Assembly (NCBI GenBank): GCA_013298125.1
Contig: JAAFJP010000013.1
Coordinates: forward strand, 1-64,000
Direction of reading: 5' to 3'
Source: Cytophagales bacterium
GTDB taxonomy: Bacteria > Bacteroidota > Bacteroidia > Cytophagales > Spirosomataceae
DNA length: 64,000 nt
Shown: positions 16,502 to 24,977 of the stretch, piece after piece
Layout: each line of letters begins with the position of its first letter
Numbering within the stretch: position 1 is the stretch's first letter
The notes under the pieces: model-generated
Told to the model about the DNA's origin: nothing
Seen by the model: only the letters and a program-made list of their open reading frames with translations
Database searches by the model: none
Made by a program: the position numbers and the translations under genes

Positions 16502-16697
16502 GTGGTAGGGGCGTATAGCATACCAATGCTGTCAACTTAAGGATTTACTTTTGTCAAAATATATTTAATAACCCCGTTTGAACGCTAGTAGGGTTTTGAA
16601 CCCTACCAGCGTTAGTCGGACAAATTTCTTAAATTGACAGCATTGGTATAGCATACGTCCATTTCGTTCGAGGGCGTATGCGATACGCCCCTACATA
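16502..16697. repeat. Dispersed palindromic repeat, copy 1 (interrupted)
   Basis: Left arm GTAGGGGCGTATAGCATA (16505-16522) resumes as CGTCC at 16656-16660 after an inserted element. The right arm GGGCGTATGCGATACG... runs 16672-16694. With the insert removed the arms match at 21 of 23 positions around an 11-base loop. The uninterrupted copy at 40086-40158 lies in the opposite orientation with the same loop core (ATTTCGT). Confidence 0.8.
16523..16646. mobile_element. MITE-like element, 124 bp, nested in a palindromic repeat
   Basis: Terminal inverted repeats of 19 bp begin CCAATGCTGTCAAC (16523-16541) and match the complement of 16628-16646 at 18 positions. The element is flanked by a perfect 9-bp target duplication TATAGCATA (16514-16522 and 16647-16655). 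Inside is a 15-bp stem with one mismatch (AACGCTAGTAGGGTT, 16581-16595, against 16599-16613). There is no room for a transposase, so it must have been mobilised in trans by an unidentified element. Confidence 0.85.
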
Positions 16698-16835
16698 CTG
16701 TTATCCATAAAAACTGTCATAGAACCACAACTTATCAACTTAGAACTTATCAATTCTTTTTTTGACCGATTACTCATTAAATTTGCATAAATCCTGACCA
16801 TTAATCGTTATAATGACGAATCATACAAAATAGTG

Positions 16836-17921
16836 ATGAAACAAATTATAATCCATAACACCCCAAAGGGTATGAATAGAAGGATTTTCTTCTTCCTCAT
16901 GCTTTTGACTTTGTCTTCTTCTTGCTTTGCTCAATCATTTTTTTCTAAATTATTAAATCAAGACGGTTCGAGACGAAAAAGTTTATACGAACGGCATTCA
17001 GATATTTCGTTTGGGTTTGGTGCGTCCAATTATTACGGTGACATAGTTCTCTTGTCTCGTCCTGTACCATCTACTTTACAGAATATTAATTGGAATCTTG
17101 CTTTTGATTTTACTCGACATTTTAACCCCCATTTTAGCGGACGAGTAAGCCTAACATGGGCAAGAATTTCGGGGGATGACAATAAATTTGAGGATATAGC
17201 TGGTTTTGAGAGACTGTATATGCGTAACCTGCATTTTAGAAATGATATTCAAGAATTGGCGGTTACGGGAGTTTATAATTTAGTAGCTCAGTCAAGGAGC
17301 TATCGAAATCGTCCCAAGGTAATTCCTTATGTATTTGCAGGAATAGCCCTTTTTCATCATAATCCAGAAGCAAAAGCTCCCAAAGATTACGGTGGAACGG
17401 AGACTTCCCCTGGCGAGTGGGTCAGTTTGCAACCACTCAATACAGAGGGACAAGGCTTACCCAATTATACCGACCAACCGTATAGTTTGATTAATGTAAG
17501 TGTCCCATTTGGGGCGGGTGTGAGGTACAAACTCAATCGAAATCTTGACTTGGGTTTTGAAGTGGGCTTACGTTACACTTTTACTGATTATTTGGATGAT
17601 ATAGGAGGGGCTATTGCCGACAAAGGGGATTTACAAACTCAAATCAGTAATTTATCCGCTGCAATGGGGCATCGTGAAAATGAAAAATTTGCGGCATTAA
17701 CGGGTAGAGATAGAGAGGCTATTGCCCGAAATTACTATGTCTCAAAAGGTTTTGCTATTTCAGACCCTGTCTTATTCTCACCAAGTAGTTTTCCCGAACT
17801 TGATGAATCGCTTGGAGGAGCCAGAAACAGCTCGCCCAAGTTGAATGATATTTATATGTTGACGAGTTTCAAAATTATTTATCATATAGCACCAAGCATC
17901 AAATGTCCTGTGATTAGGTAG
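16836..17921 (+). CDS. DUF6089/PorG-like outer-membrane barrel protein
   Basis: A 361-residue outer-membrane beta-barrel protein. The features ISFGFGASNYYGDIV, a PVPSTLQNINWNLAFDF segment, HFSGRVSLTWARISGDD and LRYTFTDYLDDIGG are those of the DUF6089 family, which includes PorG, an outer-membrane component of type IX secretion. The signal peptide is preceded by a short charged stretch; a second in-frame ATG at 16872 (MNRRIFFFLMLL) would give a more usual signal and is an equally good start. The gldKLMN genes lie 46 kb away. It could be PorG itself or one of the several paralogues such genomes carry. Confidence 0.7.
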   Translation: MKQIIIHNTPKGMNRRIFFFLMLLTLSSSCFAQSFFSKLLNQDGSRRKSLYERHSDISFGFGASNYYGDIVLLSRPVPSTLQNINWNLAFDFTRHFNPHFSGRVSLTWARISGDDNKFEDIAGFERLYMRNLHFRNDIQELAVTGVYNLVAQSRSYRNRPKVIPYVFAGIALFHHNPEAKAPKDYGGTETSPGEWVSLQPLNTEGQGLPNYTDQPYSLINVSVPFGAGVRYKLNRNLDLGFEVGLRYTFTDYLDDIGGAIADKGDLQTQISNLSAAMGHRENEKFAALTGRDREAIARNYYVSKGFAISDPVLFSPSSFPELDESLGGARNSSPKLNDIYMLTSFKIIYHIAPSIKCPVIR

Positions 17922-17939
17922 TAAGACTTGATATTTCAA

Positions 17940-17985
17940 AAAAGGGGTGAGATTTTCTGAGAAAATCTTACCCCTTTTATTTTCT
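17940..17985 (+). terminator. Intrinsic terminator of the PorG-like gene
   Basis: An 18-bp stem with one G-T wobble (17940-17957 with 17961-17978; core AAAAGGGGTGAGATTTTC) and a 3-base loop, ending in TTTTATTTT. Confidence 0.85.
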
Positions 17986-18138
17986 ACCTTGTCCATTATC
18001 GAACAGAATTGTATCAAAATCGGACACTTTTAAAATCACAAATTTCTTCAAATATCTGATAATCAGAATCTTAAACCTTTGGCATAGCATTAGATAAAAG
18101 TAAGGTAGCACGTTTCAAACTTTACCTTCTTCAATACT

Positions 18139-20517
18139 ATGTTACAAAACTATCTAAAAATCGCCCTACGAAATCTCTTAAAAAATAAGACTTTTTCGTT
18201 TATAAATATCGCTGGGCTTGCCGTTGGTTTGGCTTCTACAATGCTTCTTGCCCTTTGGGTTTTGGACGAATATTCTTTTGAGAATTTCCAAGAAAAGAGA
18301 GACGTATTATTTCAAGGAAAACGTAATTTTAAGGAATCTGAAACCAGTATTTGGACTTCTTCCTCACAAAGCGGCAATACCGCTGAATATATCCGTAAAA
18401 ATTTTCCAGAAGTAAAAAATGCTGTTCTGACTGACTGGGGAAATAATGTTACGATTAGTTACGGTGAAAAAAGCCTCAAAAAGACTTGGTTTTCCGTTGA
18501 AACGCCATTTTTTGAGATGTTTACTTTCCCATTCGTGCAGGGTTCGGCAAAGACAGCTTTCATTGATGTTAATTCGGTAGTTCTCACGGAAAGCATGGCA
18601 AAATCTCTTTTTGGTGATGAAGATCCGATGAATAAATTGGTAAAAATTAACCTCAAACATTCCCTCAAAGTAACGGGAGTTTTGAAGGATTTACCAAAAA
18701 ATACTCGCTTTAACTTTGATTATTTAACGTCTATAAAATTCTTGGATAGTATTGGCGAAACGTATTACGGTTGGTCGGCAAATAACTTTCAATTATGGGT
18801 AGAGCTTCGCCCTGACGCAAATTTGGAAGCGGTCAATAAAAAGATGTTGAAGGTTTATAAAAGTAATGCCGATGGGTTCAGTAATGGAGATTTATTCCTT
18901 TACCCACTTTCACGATTAAGACTGTTCAATAAATTTAACAATGGTGTCGAATCAGGTGAAGGGCTCAATAGTTTGGTAAGCCTTTTTAGTATTATTTCCA
19001 TCGTTATTCTAGTCATTGCCTGCATCAATTTCATGAATTTGAGTACGGCTCGTTCTGAAAAAAGAGCCAAAGAAGTAGGCGTTCGTAAAGTTACAGGGGC
19101 AACTCGTGGGAGTCTAATTAGCTTATTTTTAAGTGAATCTTTATTAATTACAATCTTAGCTTTTGGCTTGGCGATTTTGATGGTTACGCTATTGCTCCCA
19201 GCTTTTAATGATTTGATAGGCAAGCAATTAACTATTCCTTTTGGAAATATCAATTACGTTTTGGGTGCTATTATTTTAGTTTTATTCACAGGCTTTATGT
19301 CAGGTAGTTACCCTGCATTTTTCTTGTCTTCGTTCAAACCAATCAAGGTTTTGAAAGGCACAATGCAGTTGGGGCGTGGGGCAAGTTTACCCCGAAAAAT
19401 TTTAGTGGTTATTCAATTTTGTTTTTCGATTGTGCTAATAATTTTTACGATTTTAGTCTATCAACAAATCCGTTTTGGACAAAATCAACCTCTCGGCTAT
19501 GACCAAAAGAATTTGATGTATTTTGAAATGCCAGGCGAAATGTACAAGCAATTTACACCCATGAAGCAAGACCTCTTGGCTTCGGGTGTGGTGATGAGTG
19601 CCTACTCGACCAATCAACCCATGAATGCAACGGGTAATAATAGCTGGGGTTATGAATGGAAAGGGCAAAAACCTGAACAAAAGAATCAAATATTTGATAA
19701 TGTGCGAGTTACGTTAGACTTTTTGAAAACAACTGGCATAAAATTAAAGGAAGGAAGAGATTATTCACCACAATTTATGGCAGATACCATTCATTCCGTT
19801 TTGGTTAATGAAGCGGCTGTGAAAGCAATGGGACTGAAAAATCCGTTGGGAGAAATCATCCGCCGACAAAGAGATGGAAATTATACAATCGTGGGAGTTT
19901 TACAGGATTTTGTGTTTGGAAATCCCTTCGAGGACAAGCAACCGATGATGGTTCAATTGATGCCAGACTCTCAGTCTGCCTCTAATGTTGTTTTACGGTT
20001 AAATCCTCAAAAAAGTGCTACGGAGTGTTTGGAGAAAATTAGTACTATTTTCAAAAAATATGAATCAGTTGCTCCTTTCGACTATGAATTTGTGGATACA
20101 GAATTTGAAAAGAAATTTTCAAAAGAGACCCTTTTGAGAAATCTGGCGTACCTTTTTGGTGGATTAGCCATTTTCGTTTCATGCTTAGGATTATTTGGAT
20201 TAGCCTCTTTCATGGCTGAAAGAAGAACCAAAGAAATAGGTATTCGTAAAGTTTTGGGAGCAAGTATTTCGGGAATCGTAATGATGCTTTCTAAGGACTT
20301 TTTGAAATTGGTGGGAATTGCTACAATCGTTTCCTTCCCGATTGCATGGTGGTTAGGCAATAAATTTTTAGAATATTACCCAAAACATATCAATTTTGCT
20401 TGGTGGATATTTGCTGTTTCTGGAATAATGGCGGGTGTAATTGCTTTATTAACAGTGAGTTATCAGGCAATAAAAGCGGCAGTGGCAAATCCTGTGAAGA
20501 GTTTACGGACGGAGTAG
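18139..20517 (+). CDS. MacB/FtsX-type ABC transporter permease
   Basis: A 792-residue permease in the typical Bacteroidota arrangement: N-terminal cytoplasmic/first helix (MLQNYLKIALRNLLKNK, helix FINIAGLAVGLASTMLLALWV), a periplasmic MacB-like domain, an FtsX domain around 290-400 (NFMNLSTARSEKRAKEVGVRK), a second periplasmic domain and a second FtsX domain at the C-terminus (MAERRTKEIGIRKVLGAS) ending NPVKSLRTE. The ATPase 129 bases downstream on the same strand is the obvious partner. Such transporters move lipopeptides, toxins or envelope components, or sense antimicrobial peptides; the substrate is unknown. It is more like the permease at 28585-30972 than the one at 24978-27389. Confidence 0.92.
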   Translation: MLQNYLKIALRNLLKNKTFSFINIAGLAVGLASTMLLALWVLDEYSFENFQEKRDVLFQGKRNFKESETSIWTSSSQSGNTAEYIRKNFPEVKNAVLTDWGNNVTISYGEKSLKKTWFSVETPFFEMFTFPFVQGSAKTAFIDVNSVVLTESMAKSLFGDEDPMNKLVKINLKHSLKVTGVLKDLPKNTRFNFDYLTSIKFLDSIGETYYGWSANNFQLWVELRPDANLEAVNKKMLKVYKSNADGFSNGDLFLYPLSRLRLFNKFNNGVESGEGLNSLVSLFSIISIVILVIACINFMNLSTARSEKRAKEVGVRKVTGATRGSLISLFLSESLLITILAFGLAILMVTLLLPAFNDLIGKQLTIPFGNINYVLGAIILVLFTGFMSGSYPAFFLSSFKPIKVLKGTMQLGRGASLPRKILVVIQFCFSIVLIIFTILVYQQIRFGQNQPLGYDQKNLMYFEMPGEMYKQFTPMKQDLLASGVVMSAYSTNQPMNATGNNSWGYEWKGQKPEQKNQIFDNVRVTLDFLKTTGIKLKEGRDYSPQFMADTIHSVLVNEAAVKAMGLKNPLGEIIRRQRDGNYTIVGVLQDFVFGNPFEDKQPMMVQLMPDSQSASNVVLRLNPQKSATECLEKISTIFKKYESVAPFDYEFVDTEFEKKFSKETLLRNLAYLFGGLAIFVSCLGLFGLASFMAERRTKEIGIRKVLGASISGIVMMLSKDFLKLVGIATIVSFPIAWWLGNKFLEYYPKHINFAWWIFAVSGIMAGVIALLTVSYQAIKAAVANPVKSLRTE

Positions 20518-20522
20518 AATCA

Positions 20523-20637
20523 GGAGAAATGGAGGAAGGAGGAATGGAGGAAAATAAATTCAATTTTTAAATTAAATGGAGTAATAGATAGTTTTAAGGA
20601 GTATTACTTTCCTCCTTTCTCCTATCTTCCTTTCTCC
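20523..20637. repeat. Paired purine/pyrimidine degenerate arrays
   Basis: Units of 7-8 bases, GGAGAAAT, GGAGGAA, GGAGGAAT, GGAGGAA (20523-20552), are mirrored by CCTCCTTT...TTTCTCC (20611-20637), giving a long imperfect hairpin in the space between permease and ATPase genes. Confidence 0.65.
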
Positions 20638-20645
20638 CCAAAACT

Positions 20646-21305
20646 ATGCTACAACTCAAAAACATTTTCCGCTGGTACAATTCGGGTGCAAACCGTGCTT
20701 TTGTACTGCGTGATGTAAGTCTCGAAATCCAAAAAGGAGAGTTCGTTTCTATCATGGGACCGTCGGGTTCGGGCAAGTCCACGCTCTTGCACGTATTAGG
20801 TATGATGGACGAACCCAATGAAGGACAATATCTCTTTTTAGACAATAACGTCTTGAATATCAAGGAGAAACAACGAGCCGAACTCTATAAAAAACATATC
20901 GGTTTTGTTTTTCAAGCCTATCATCTGATTGATGAATTGACAGTTTATGAAAACATCGAAACGCCTTTGCTCTATCACGGATTCAATTCGTCCGAACGTA
21001 AATCTATGGTTGCCGATGTCTTGGACAGATTCAATATCGTTGGCAAAAAAGACCTTTTCCCCAATCAATTATCGGGCGGTCAGCAACAATTGGTAGGCAT
21101 CGCCAGAGCCGTGATTACGAAGCCAGATTTAATTTTGGCAGATGAACCAACGGGCAATCTGAACTCTAAACAAGGCGAAGAAATCATGGATTTATTCAAG
21201 ACTCTAAACCAAGAAGGCGTAACGATTGTACAAGTGACGCATTCAGAAAAAAATGCTGCCGTTGGGAGTAGAATTGTGAATTTGTTGGATGGGCGGGTGG
21301 TGTAG
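20646..21305 (+). CDS. ABC transporter ATP-binding protein (MacB/LolD type)
   Basis: A 219-residue ATPase with every expected motif: Walker A GPSGSGKST, Q-loop region GFVFQAYHLIDELT, signature LSGGQQQ, Walker B LILADEPTGNL and the switch His in VTHSEKNA. Length and motifs place it in the LolD/MacB group that drives FtsX-like permeases. It is the only ATPase in the window although three such permeases are present, so it may serve the permeases at 24978 and 28585 as well as its neighbour at 18139. The ATG follows a purine/pyrimidine hairpin by 8 bases. Confidence 0.95.
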   Translation: MLQLKNIFRWYNSGANRAFVLRDVSLEIQKGEFVSIMGPSGSGKSTLLHVLGMMDEPNEGQYLFLDNNVLNIKEKQRAELYKKHIGFVFQAYHLIDELTVYENIETPLLYHGFNSSERKSMVADVLDRFNIVGKKDLFPNQLSGGQQQLVGIARAVITKPDLILADEPTGNLNSKQGEEIMDLFKTLNQEGVTIVQVTHSEKNAAVGSRIVNLLDGRVV

Positions 21306-21407
21306 GATTAACCGCAAGGACGCAAGGGCGGGAGGTTTTTTTACGACCATTTGGTCATTAAAGTTTTCATCTCGTAATAAATACAAACATCTTAAATTTT
21401 CTAAAAA

Positions 21408-22226
21408 ATGAAATCAATAAACGTAATTCTCACAATCTTATTTTTCTCATTTTCAGGTGTAGCACAAAACAGTGTCAAACCTAAGACCAAAGTATTCCTA
21501 TTGGGTGTATTTCATTTTGATAATCCTGGAATGGATTTCTCCAAAACAAAGGATACTGATATACTTTCAGAAAAAAGTCAGCATGAAATTCAGGATATTG
21601 TTGATATTATTGCAAGAACAAACCCCGAGAAAGTTTTTTTAGAAGGCACTCCTTCTTACCAGCCTAAGATGGATAGTTTGTACTCAGTATTTCTCAATGG
21701 AGGGCTTAAAAATGATAAAGACGAAAGCACTCAAATCGGTTTTAGACTGATGAAACAGCTTAGTCTCAAAAAGTCATTTTGTGTTGATGTAAGTATGCCT
21801 TTCTCTGCGGACTCACTTATCAACACATGGAAAATGAGTAAACAGGATGCTTATTTTGATGAATTTATGAGTGATATTAAAAGTTTTGAAAAAAGAGTAA
21901 ATAGTGAAATCGAATCTGGGATGAGCATAAAACAACGACTTCATAATGTAAATACACAAAGATCAAGAAACCATGACTTAGCTACTTACACGTTCACAGG
22001 AGCTATGAAAGCTGGCAAAAAGGGTAATTTTATTGGGGCAGATGTTGCGTCTGAATGGTATGTTCGCAATATCCGAATCTACTCAAATATTCTTCGGGAA
22101 CTTGATGGTAACGAAAAGTCAATTTTCGTAATGTTTGGTTCAAGCCATCAATCTATTCTTTATCATTTATTCGCCTTACATCCAAATGAGTTTGAACTAA
22201 TTGACGTTCCTAAATTATTAAAATGA
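21408..22226 (+). CDS. Secreted DUF5694 protein
   Basis: A 272-residue exported protein (signal peptide ending near GVAQNS). Features KVFLLGVFHFDNPGMD, KVFLEGTPSYQPK and a terminal FVMFGSSHQSILYHLF match what I know of the DUF5694 family, which is distantly reminiscent of TraB/ChaN-like folds with conserved His and Glu residues near the ends. No activity is established. It is in the same direction as the ABC ATPase and the DUF4097 gene, with gaps of about 100 bases on either side and no terminator seen between, so they may be co-transcribed. Confidence 0.75.
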   Translation: MKSINVILTILFFSFSGVAQNSVKPKTKVFLLGVFHFDNPGMDFSKTKDTDILSEKSQHEIQDIVDIIARTNPEKVFLEGTPSYQPKMDSLYSVFLNGGLKNDKDESTQIGFRLMKQLSLKKSFCVDVSMPFSADSLINTWKMSKQDAYFDEFMSDIKSFEKRVNSEIESGMSIKQRLHNVNTQRSRNHDLATYTFTGAMKAGKKGNFIGADVASEWYVRNIRIYSNILRELDGNEKSIFVMFGSSHQSILYHLFALHPNEFELIDVPKLLK

Positions 22227-22322
22227 AATTTAAGTTTACCCTAAATGCAACTAAACCTACTATCCCAGCATCTTTATAAATATTAACGGAAATCATTTCA
22301 ACAATATAACCTTTATCTCAAA

Positions 22323-23357
22323 ATGAAAACTTTGAACGTATTACTCGCAATCCTATTTATTTCATTCGCTTCTTTCGCTCAAAAAGAAAATGAAAAACCC
22401 TACATAGTAAAAACCTTCTCGGCAAATGCCATCAAAAACCTCAAAATGAATACTTCGGGAGGTAGTTTGAGCGTAACAGGTACTAATGATTCAGAAGCTC
22501 GAATTGAAGTTTATATTCAACCAAATAATTGGAATGGAAGTGGTGGAAATCTATCCAAAGAAGAATTGGAAGAACGCCTCAAAAATTATGAATTGAGTGT
22601 TACCCAAGATGGTAATGGAATCGTGGCTTACTCGAAAAATAAAACCAACAATTGGGGTAAAAAGTCCCTCAGTATTGCATTTAAAGCCTTTGTACCTGAA
22701 AAAGTAACCACCGATTTGAATACCTCTGGCGGTAGTATTTATGTAAAAGGCATTACAGGAAATGCCTCTGGACGAACCTCTGGCGGTAGTATTTCTGTAA
22801 GAAATTGTAAAAATAAAATTGGTTTATCAACATCTGGGGGCAGTATTTCTGCCGATAATTGTTCGGGAGATATTGACCTAAATACATCAGGTGGAAGTAT
22901 CTCTGCAAGCGACCTTGACGGTACAATCGACCTCCGAACATCAGGCGGAAGTATCAGCTTAGATGCCTTGAAAGGAAACATCAAAGCCGTCACATCGGGC
23001 GGAAGCATCAAAGCCACAGAGCTACGAGGTGAGTCAATGGTGAAAACCTCTGGTGGCTCAATTGTTTTACGTGAAATTTATGGAACATTAGATGCTGCCA
23101 CGAGTGCAGGAAGTTTGGATGCGGAGATTTTAGAATTGGGTAAATCTTTGAATCTCAGCGTTTCAGCGGGTAGTATGACCGTAAAAATGCCGATGAATAA
23201 AGGCATAGATTTAGATTGTTCAGCCCAAAAAATCCATGCTGGTTCACTCAATAATTTTAGTGGTTCTTTCGATAAAACATACATCAAAGGTAAACTCAAC
23301 GGTGGTGGAATTCCTGTGAATTTGAGAGTTAGCACAGGCTCACTTACGATGAAATAG
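22323..23357 (+). CDS. DUF4097 beta-solenoid protein with 18-residue repeats
   Basis: A 344-residue secreted protein (signal peptide to about residue 19) of the DUF4097 beta-strand-repeat family. The middle is strikingly regular: six consecutive rungs of exactly 18 residues, each opening TSGGSI (for example TSGGSISADNCSGDIDLN), flanked by degenerate TSGGSL, TSAGSL and VSAGSM rungs. This predicts a right-handed parallel beta-solenoid. Function is unknown; relatives are called putative adhesins and are often located beside anti-sigma or envelope-stress genes, which are not seen here. It ends with a good terminator. Confidence 0.85.
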   Translation: MKTLNVLLAILFISFASFAQKENEKPYIVKTFSANAIKNLKMNTSGGSLSVTGTNDSEARIEVYIQPNNWNGSGGNLSKEELEERLKNYELSVTQDGNGIVAYSKNKTNNWGKKSLSIAFKAFVPEKVTTDLNTSGGSIYVKGITGNASGRTSGGSISVRNCKNKIGLSTSGGSISADNCSGDIDLNTSGGSISASDLDGTIDLRTSGGSISLDALKGNIKAVTSGGSIKATELRGESMVKTSGGSIVLREIYGTLDAATSAGSLDAEILELGKSLNLSVSAGSMTVKMPMNKGIDLDCSAQKIHAGSLNNFSGSFDKTYIKGKLNGGGIPVNLRVSTGSLTMK

Positions 23358-23372
23358 TTAAGTGAAATTTTC

Positions 23373-23459
23373 AATGCTCAATTTATAATATTCAAGTGAA
23401 ATTTTCTTGTAACTATTTGATAAACAAATACTTGAACATTAAGCATTGAAAATTAAACA
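23373..23459. repeat. Paired heptamer arrays after the DUF4097 gene
   Basis: Left array AATGCTC, AATTTAT, AATATTC, AAGTGAA (23373-23400); right array TTGAACA, TTAAGCA, TTGAAAA, TTAAACA (23432-23459). The two are imperfect inverted complements, foldable over a 31-base spacer. Confidence 0.65.
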
Positions 23460-23508
23460 CTTTATCATCAAAATCAATCAGATATTAATTTAGTTTTGGT
23501 TAAGTAGT

Positions 23509-23543
23509 AGTCGCTCGATGATTTTCACTGAGCGACTTTTTTA
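23509..23543 (+). terminator. Intrinsic terminator
   Basis: AGTCGCTC (23509-23516) pairs with GAGCGACT (23530-23537), followed by TTTTTT. It ends transcription from the DUF4097 side and abuts the convergent VOC pseudogene. Confidence 0.75.
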
Positions 23544-23909
23544 CTAAATCTCCATCCCAAACATCATTCTGTGTCCATCAATAGTTTCGATACCAAACTC
23601 CCTCATTTTCCACGGTTTATCTTCTATTTTTCCGAGCAATTTTATGCCTTTCAACTCAAATTCTTCGTATAATATATCAATGTTTTCAACCTCTAAATAC
23701 GCAAAATAAGAATGACAGCCCGTCTCAAAAGCAGGAACATCATCAGGACATTCGCCCAACATAATTTGGCAAGAATCTCTTACTACAAAACACCAACCAT
23801 CATCTTCCCAAAAGAGTTAAAAACCAAGCATTTCTGTATAAAACTGAATTGATTTCTTTAAATTCTGCACGGCAAGAACGTATCTTGAACCTGCGATTTT
23901 TGTTTTCAT
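23544..23909 (-). pseudogene. VOC-family (glyoxalase/bleomycin resistance) gene with one in-frame stop
   Basis: The frame from the ATG at 23909 reads MKTKIAGSRYVLAVQNLKKS, IQFYTEMLGF, a TAA stop (codon 31, 23817-23819), then continues in the same frame with LFWEDDGWCFVV through CHSYFAYLEVENIDILYEEF to a normal end MFGMEI (121 codons in all). This is a complete vicinal-oxygen-chelate protein apart from the stop, so the mutation is probably recent, or a sequencing error. The start is three bases after the stop of the S41 gene, suggesting translational coupling in the past. Re-initiation at the internal ATG (23762) would give only a 72-residue fragment. Confidence 0.8.
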
Positions 23910-23912
23910 AAA

Positions 23913-24884
23913 CTATTCTTTCAGCCAAGCAATCGCTTGTTGTAAATATACCTCTTGGTTTTGTTCAACAACGTCAGGAATGACCCTGCCACCATACATT
24001 TTTCTTGTTCTATCTGCCATCGTTGAAACTGTTAAAATTAACGTTGCTCCATCCGAAAGAGGAAACCCCTGATTGGCAGTAGAAAGCCCACAGGTAGCAT
24101 TTCCAAGGCTTTTTGTATTTTTTCGTGTTTTAAAAGCAATAGCAACGGCTTCTCCTGAACTTGCTGTTGATTGATCTGTGAGTACAGCTACTTTTGGGTT
24201 AGGTTTCAGAAGCGTGTATTGCTCTGTAATCGTTATACCATTCGTTTGTCCAATTGCATAATAGCTACATTGATACTCGCTACCGTCTGGACCGATAAAA
24301 TACCCAAAAAGACCTTCACCTAAAATAGGGCTAACTCCTGCAATCATGGGCCACATATTCCCTCCTAAATTTCCTCGCAAATCAATAATCCATCCTTTTA
24401 TCTTTGGGCTATCAGCATTTTTAATAGTGGCTTGAATATTTTGAGCGAAATTATTTGCACTATTTCCACTACCTGAAAAGCCTGAAATTTTCACATAACC
24501 TATTTCATTATCCAGACTTGGTAATATAGGAGTAACATCTTTGCAGGAAACGCCGTTTAGTGTATTAACAATATAGCTCCCACTACTGGTTTGGTAAAGA
24601 CTATGATTGTCTTGTAATAGGTTAAGAGCCACGACAATAGCCTCTTTAACTTTGGCATCACTGATGTTTTGAGACCCCTTGGCGGCATCTAATACCTTAG
24701 TTTTAAAGTCATTCCAGTCAATTTTATTCCGATTGATAGAATTAGTTTTCATAATTGAAATCATGCTATTCAAATAAGTCTCAACTACCGTGGAAGAAGT
24801 TACTTGTGGCTCTGGTGAATCTTTACAGGCAAAAAGAAATACCCAGAGTAATAAAAGAAGATAAAATTTATAGGAATTTTTCAT
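23913..24884 (-). CDS. S41-family peptidase lipoprotein (copy a)
   Basis: A 323-residue lipoprotein: signal peptide MKNSYKFYLLLLLWVFLF with lipobox Cys20 (FACKDSPEP). The C-terminal part is an S41 (tail-specific protease/retinol-binding-like) domain: IGYVKISGFSG, GWIIDLRGNLGGNMWP, VLTDQSTASSGEAVAIAF with the nucleophile Ser in the TASSGE stretch, and GLSTANQGF. No PDZ domain is seen. An upstream in-frame ATG at 24923 was rejected because it lengthens the signal peptide unnaturally. It is almost identical to the gene at 27530-28501 and is placed likewise, just downstream of an ABC permease. Confidence 0.88.
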   Translation of the reverse strand: MKNSYKFYLLLLLWVFLFACKDSPEPQVTSSTVVETYLNSMISIMKTNSINRNKIDWNDFKTKVLDAAKGSQNISDAKVKEAIVVALNLLQDNHSLYQTSSGSYIVNTLNGVSCKDVTPILPSLDNEIGYVKISGFSGSGNSANNFAQNIQATIKNADSPKIKGWIIDLRGNLGGNMWPMIAGVSPILGEGLFGYFIGPDGSEYQCSYYAIGQTNGITITEQYTLLKPNPKVAVLTDQSTASSGEAVAIAFKTRKNTKSLGNATCGLSTANQGFPLSDGATLILTVSTMADRTRKMYGGRVIPDVVEQNQEVYLQQAIAWLKE

Positions 24885-24977
24885 GATAAAATATTTAAAA
24901 GATTTGGTTTGACTATATGACAAATATAATTCAAATAACCCCTAATACTTCACTAAGTTTATGCTATCCTCCATAAA

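Larger units (their letters stand above)
16429..16835. other. 407-bp intergenic region
   Basis: No gene. Most of it is the interrupted palindromic repeat and the nested MITE-like element. TAAATTTG (16778-16785) may be the -7 box of the PorG-like gene. Confidence 0.6.

Noticed and set aside
22739-23017. Minus-strand frame opposite the DUF4097 repeats
   Set aside because: Its apparent repeats (LPPDV) only mirror the TSGGSI codons of the real gene.
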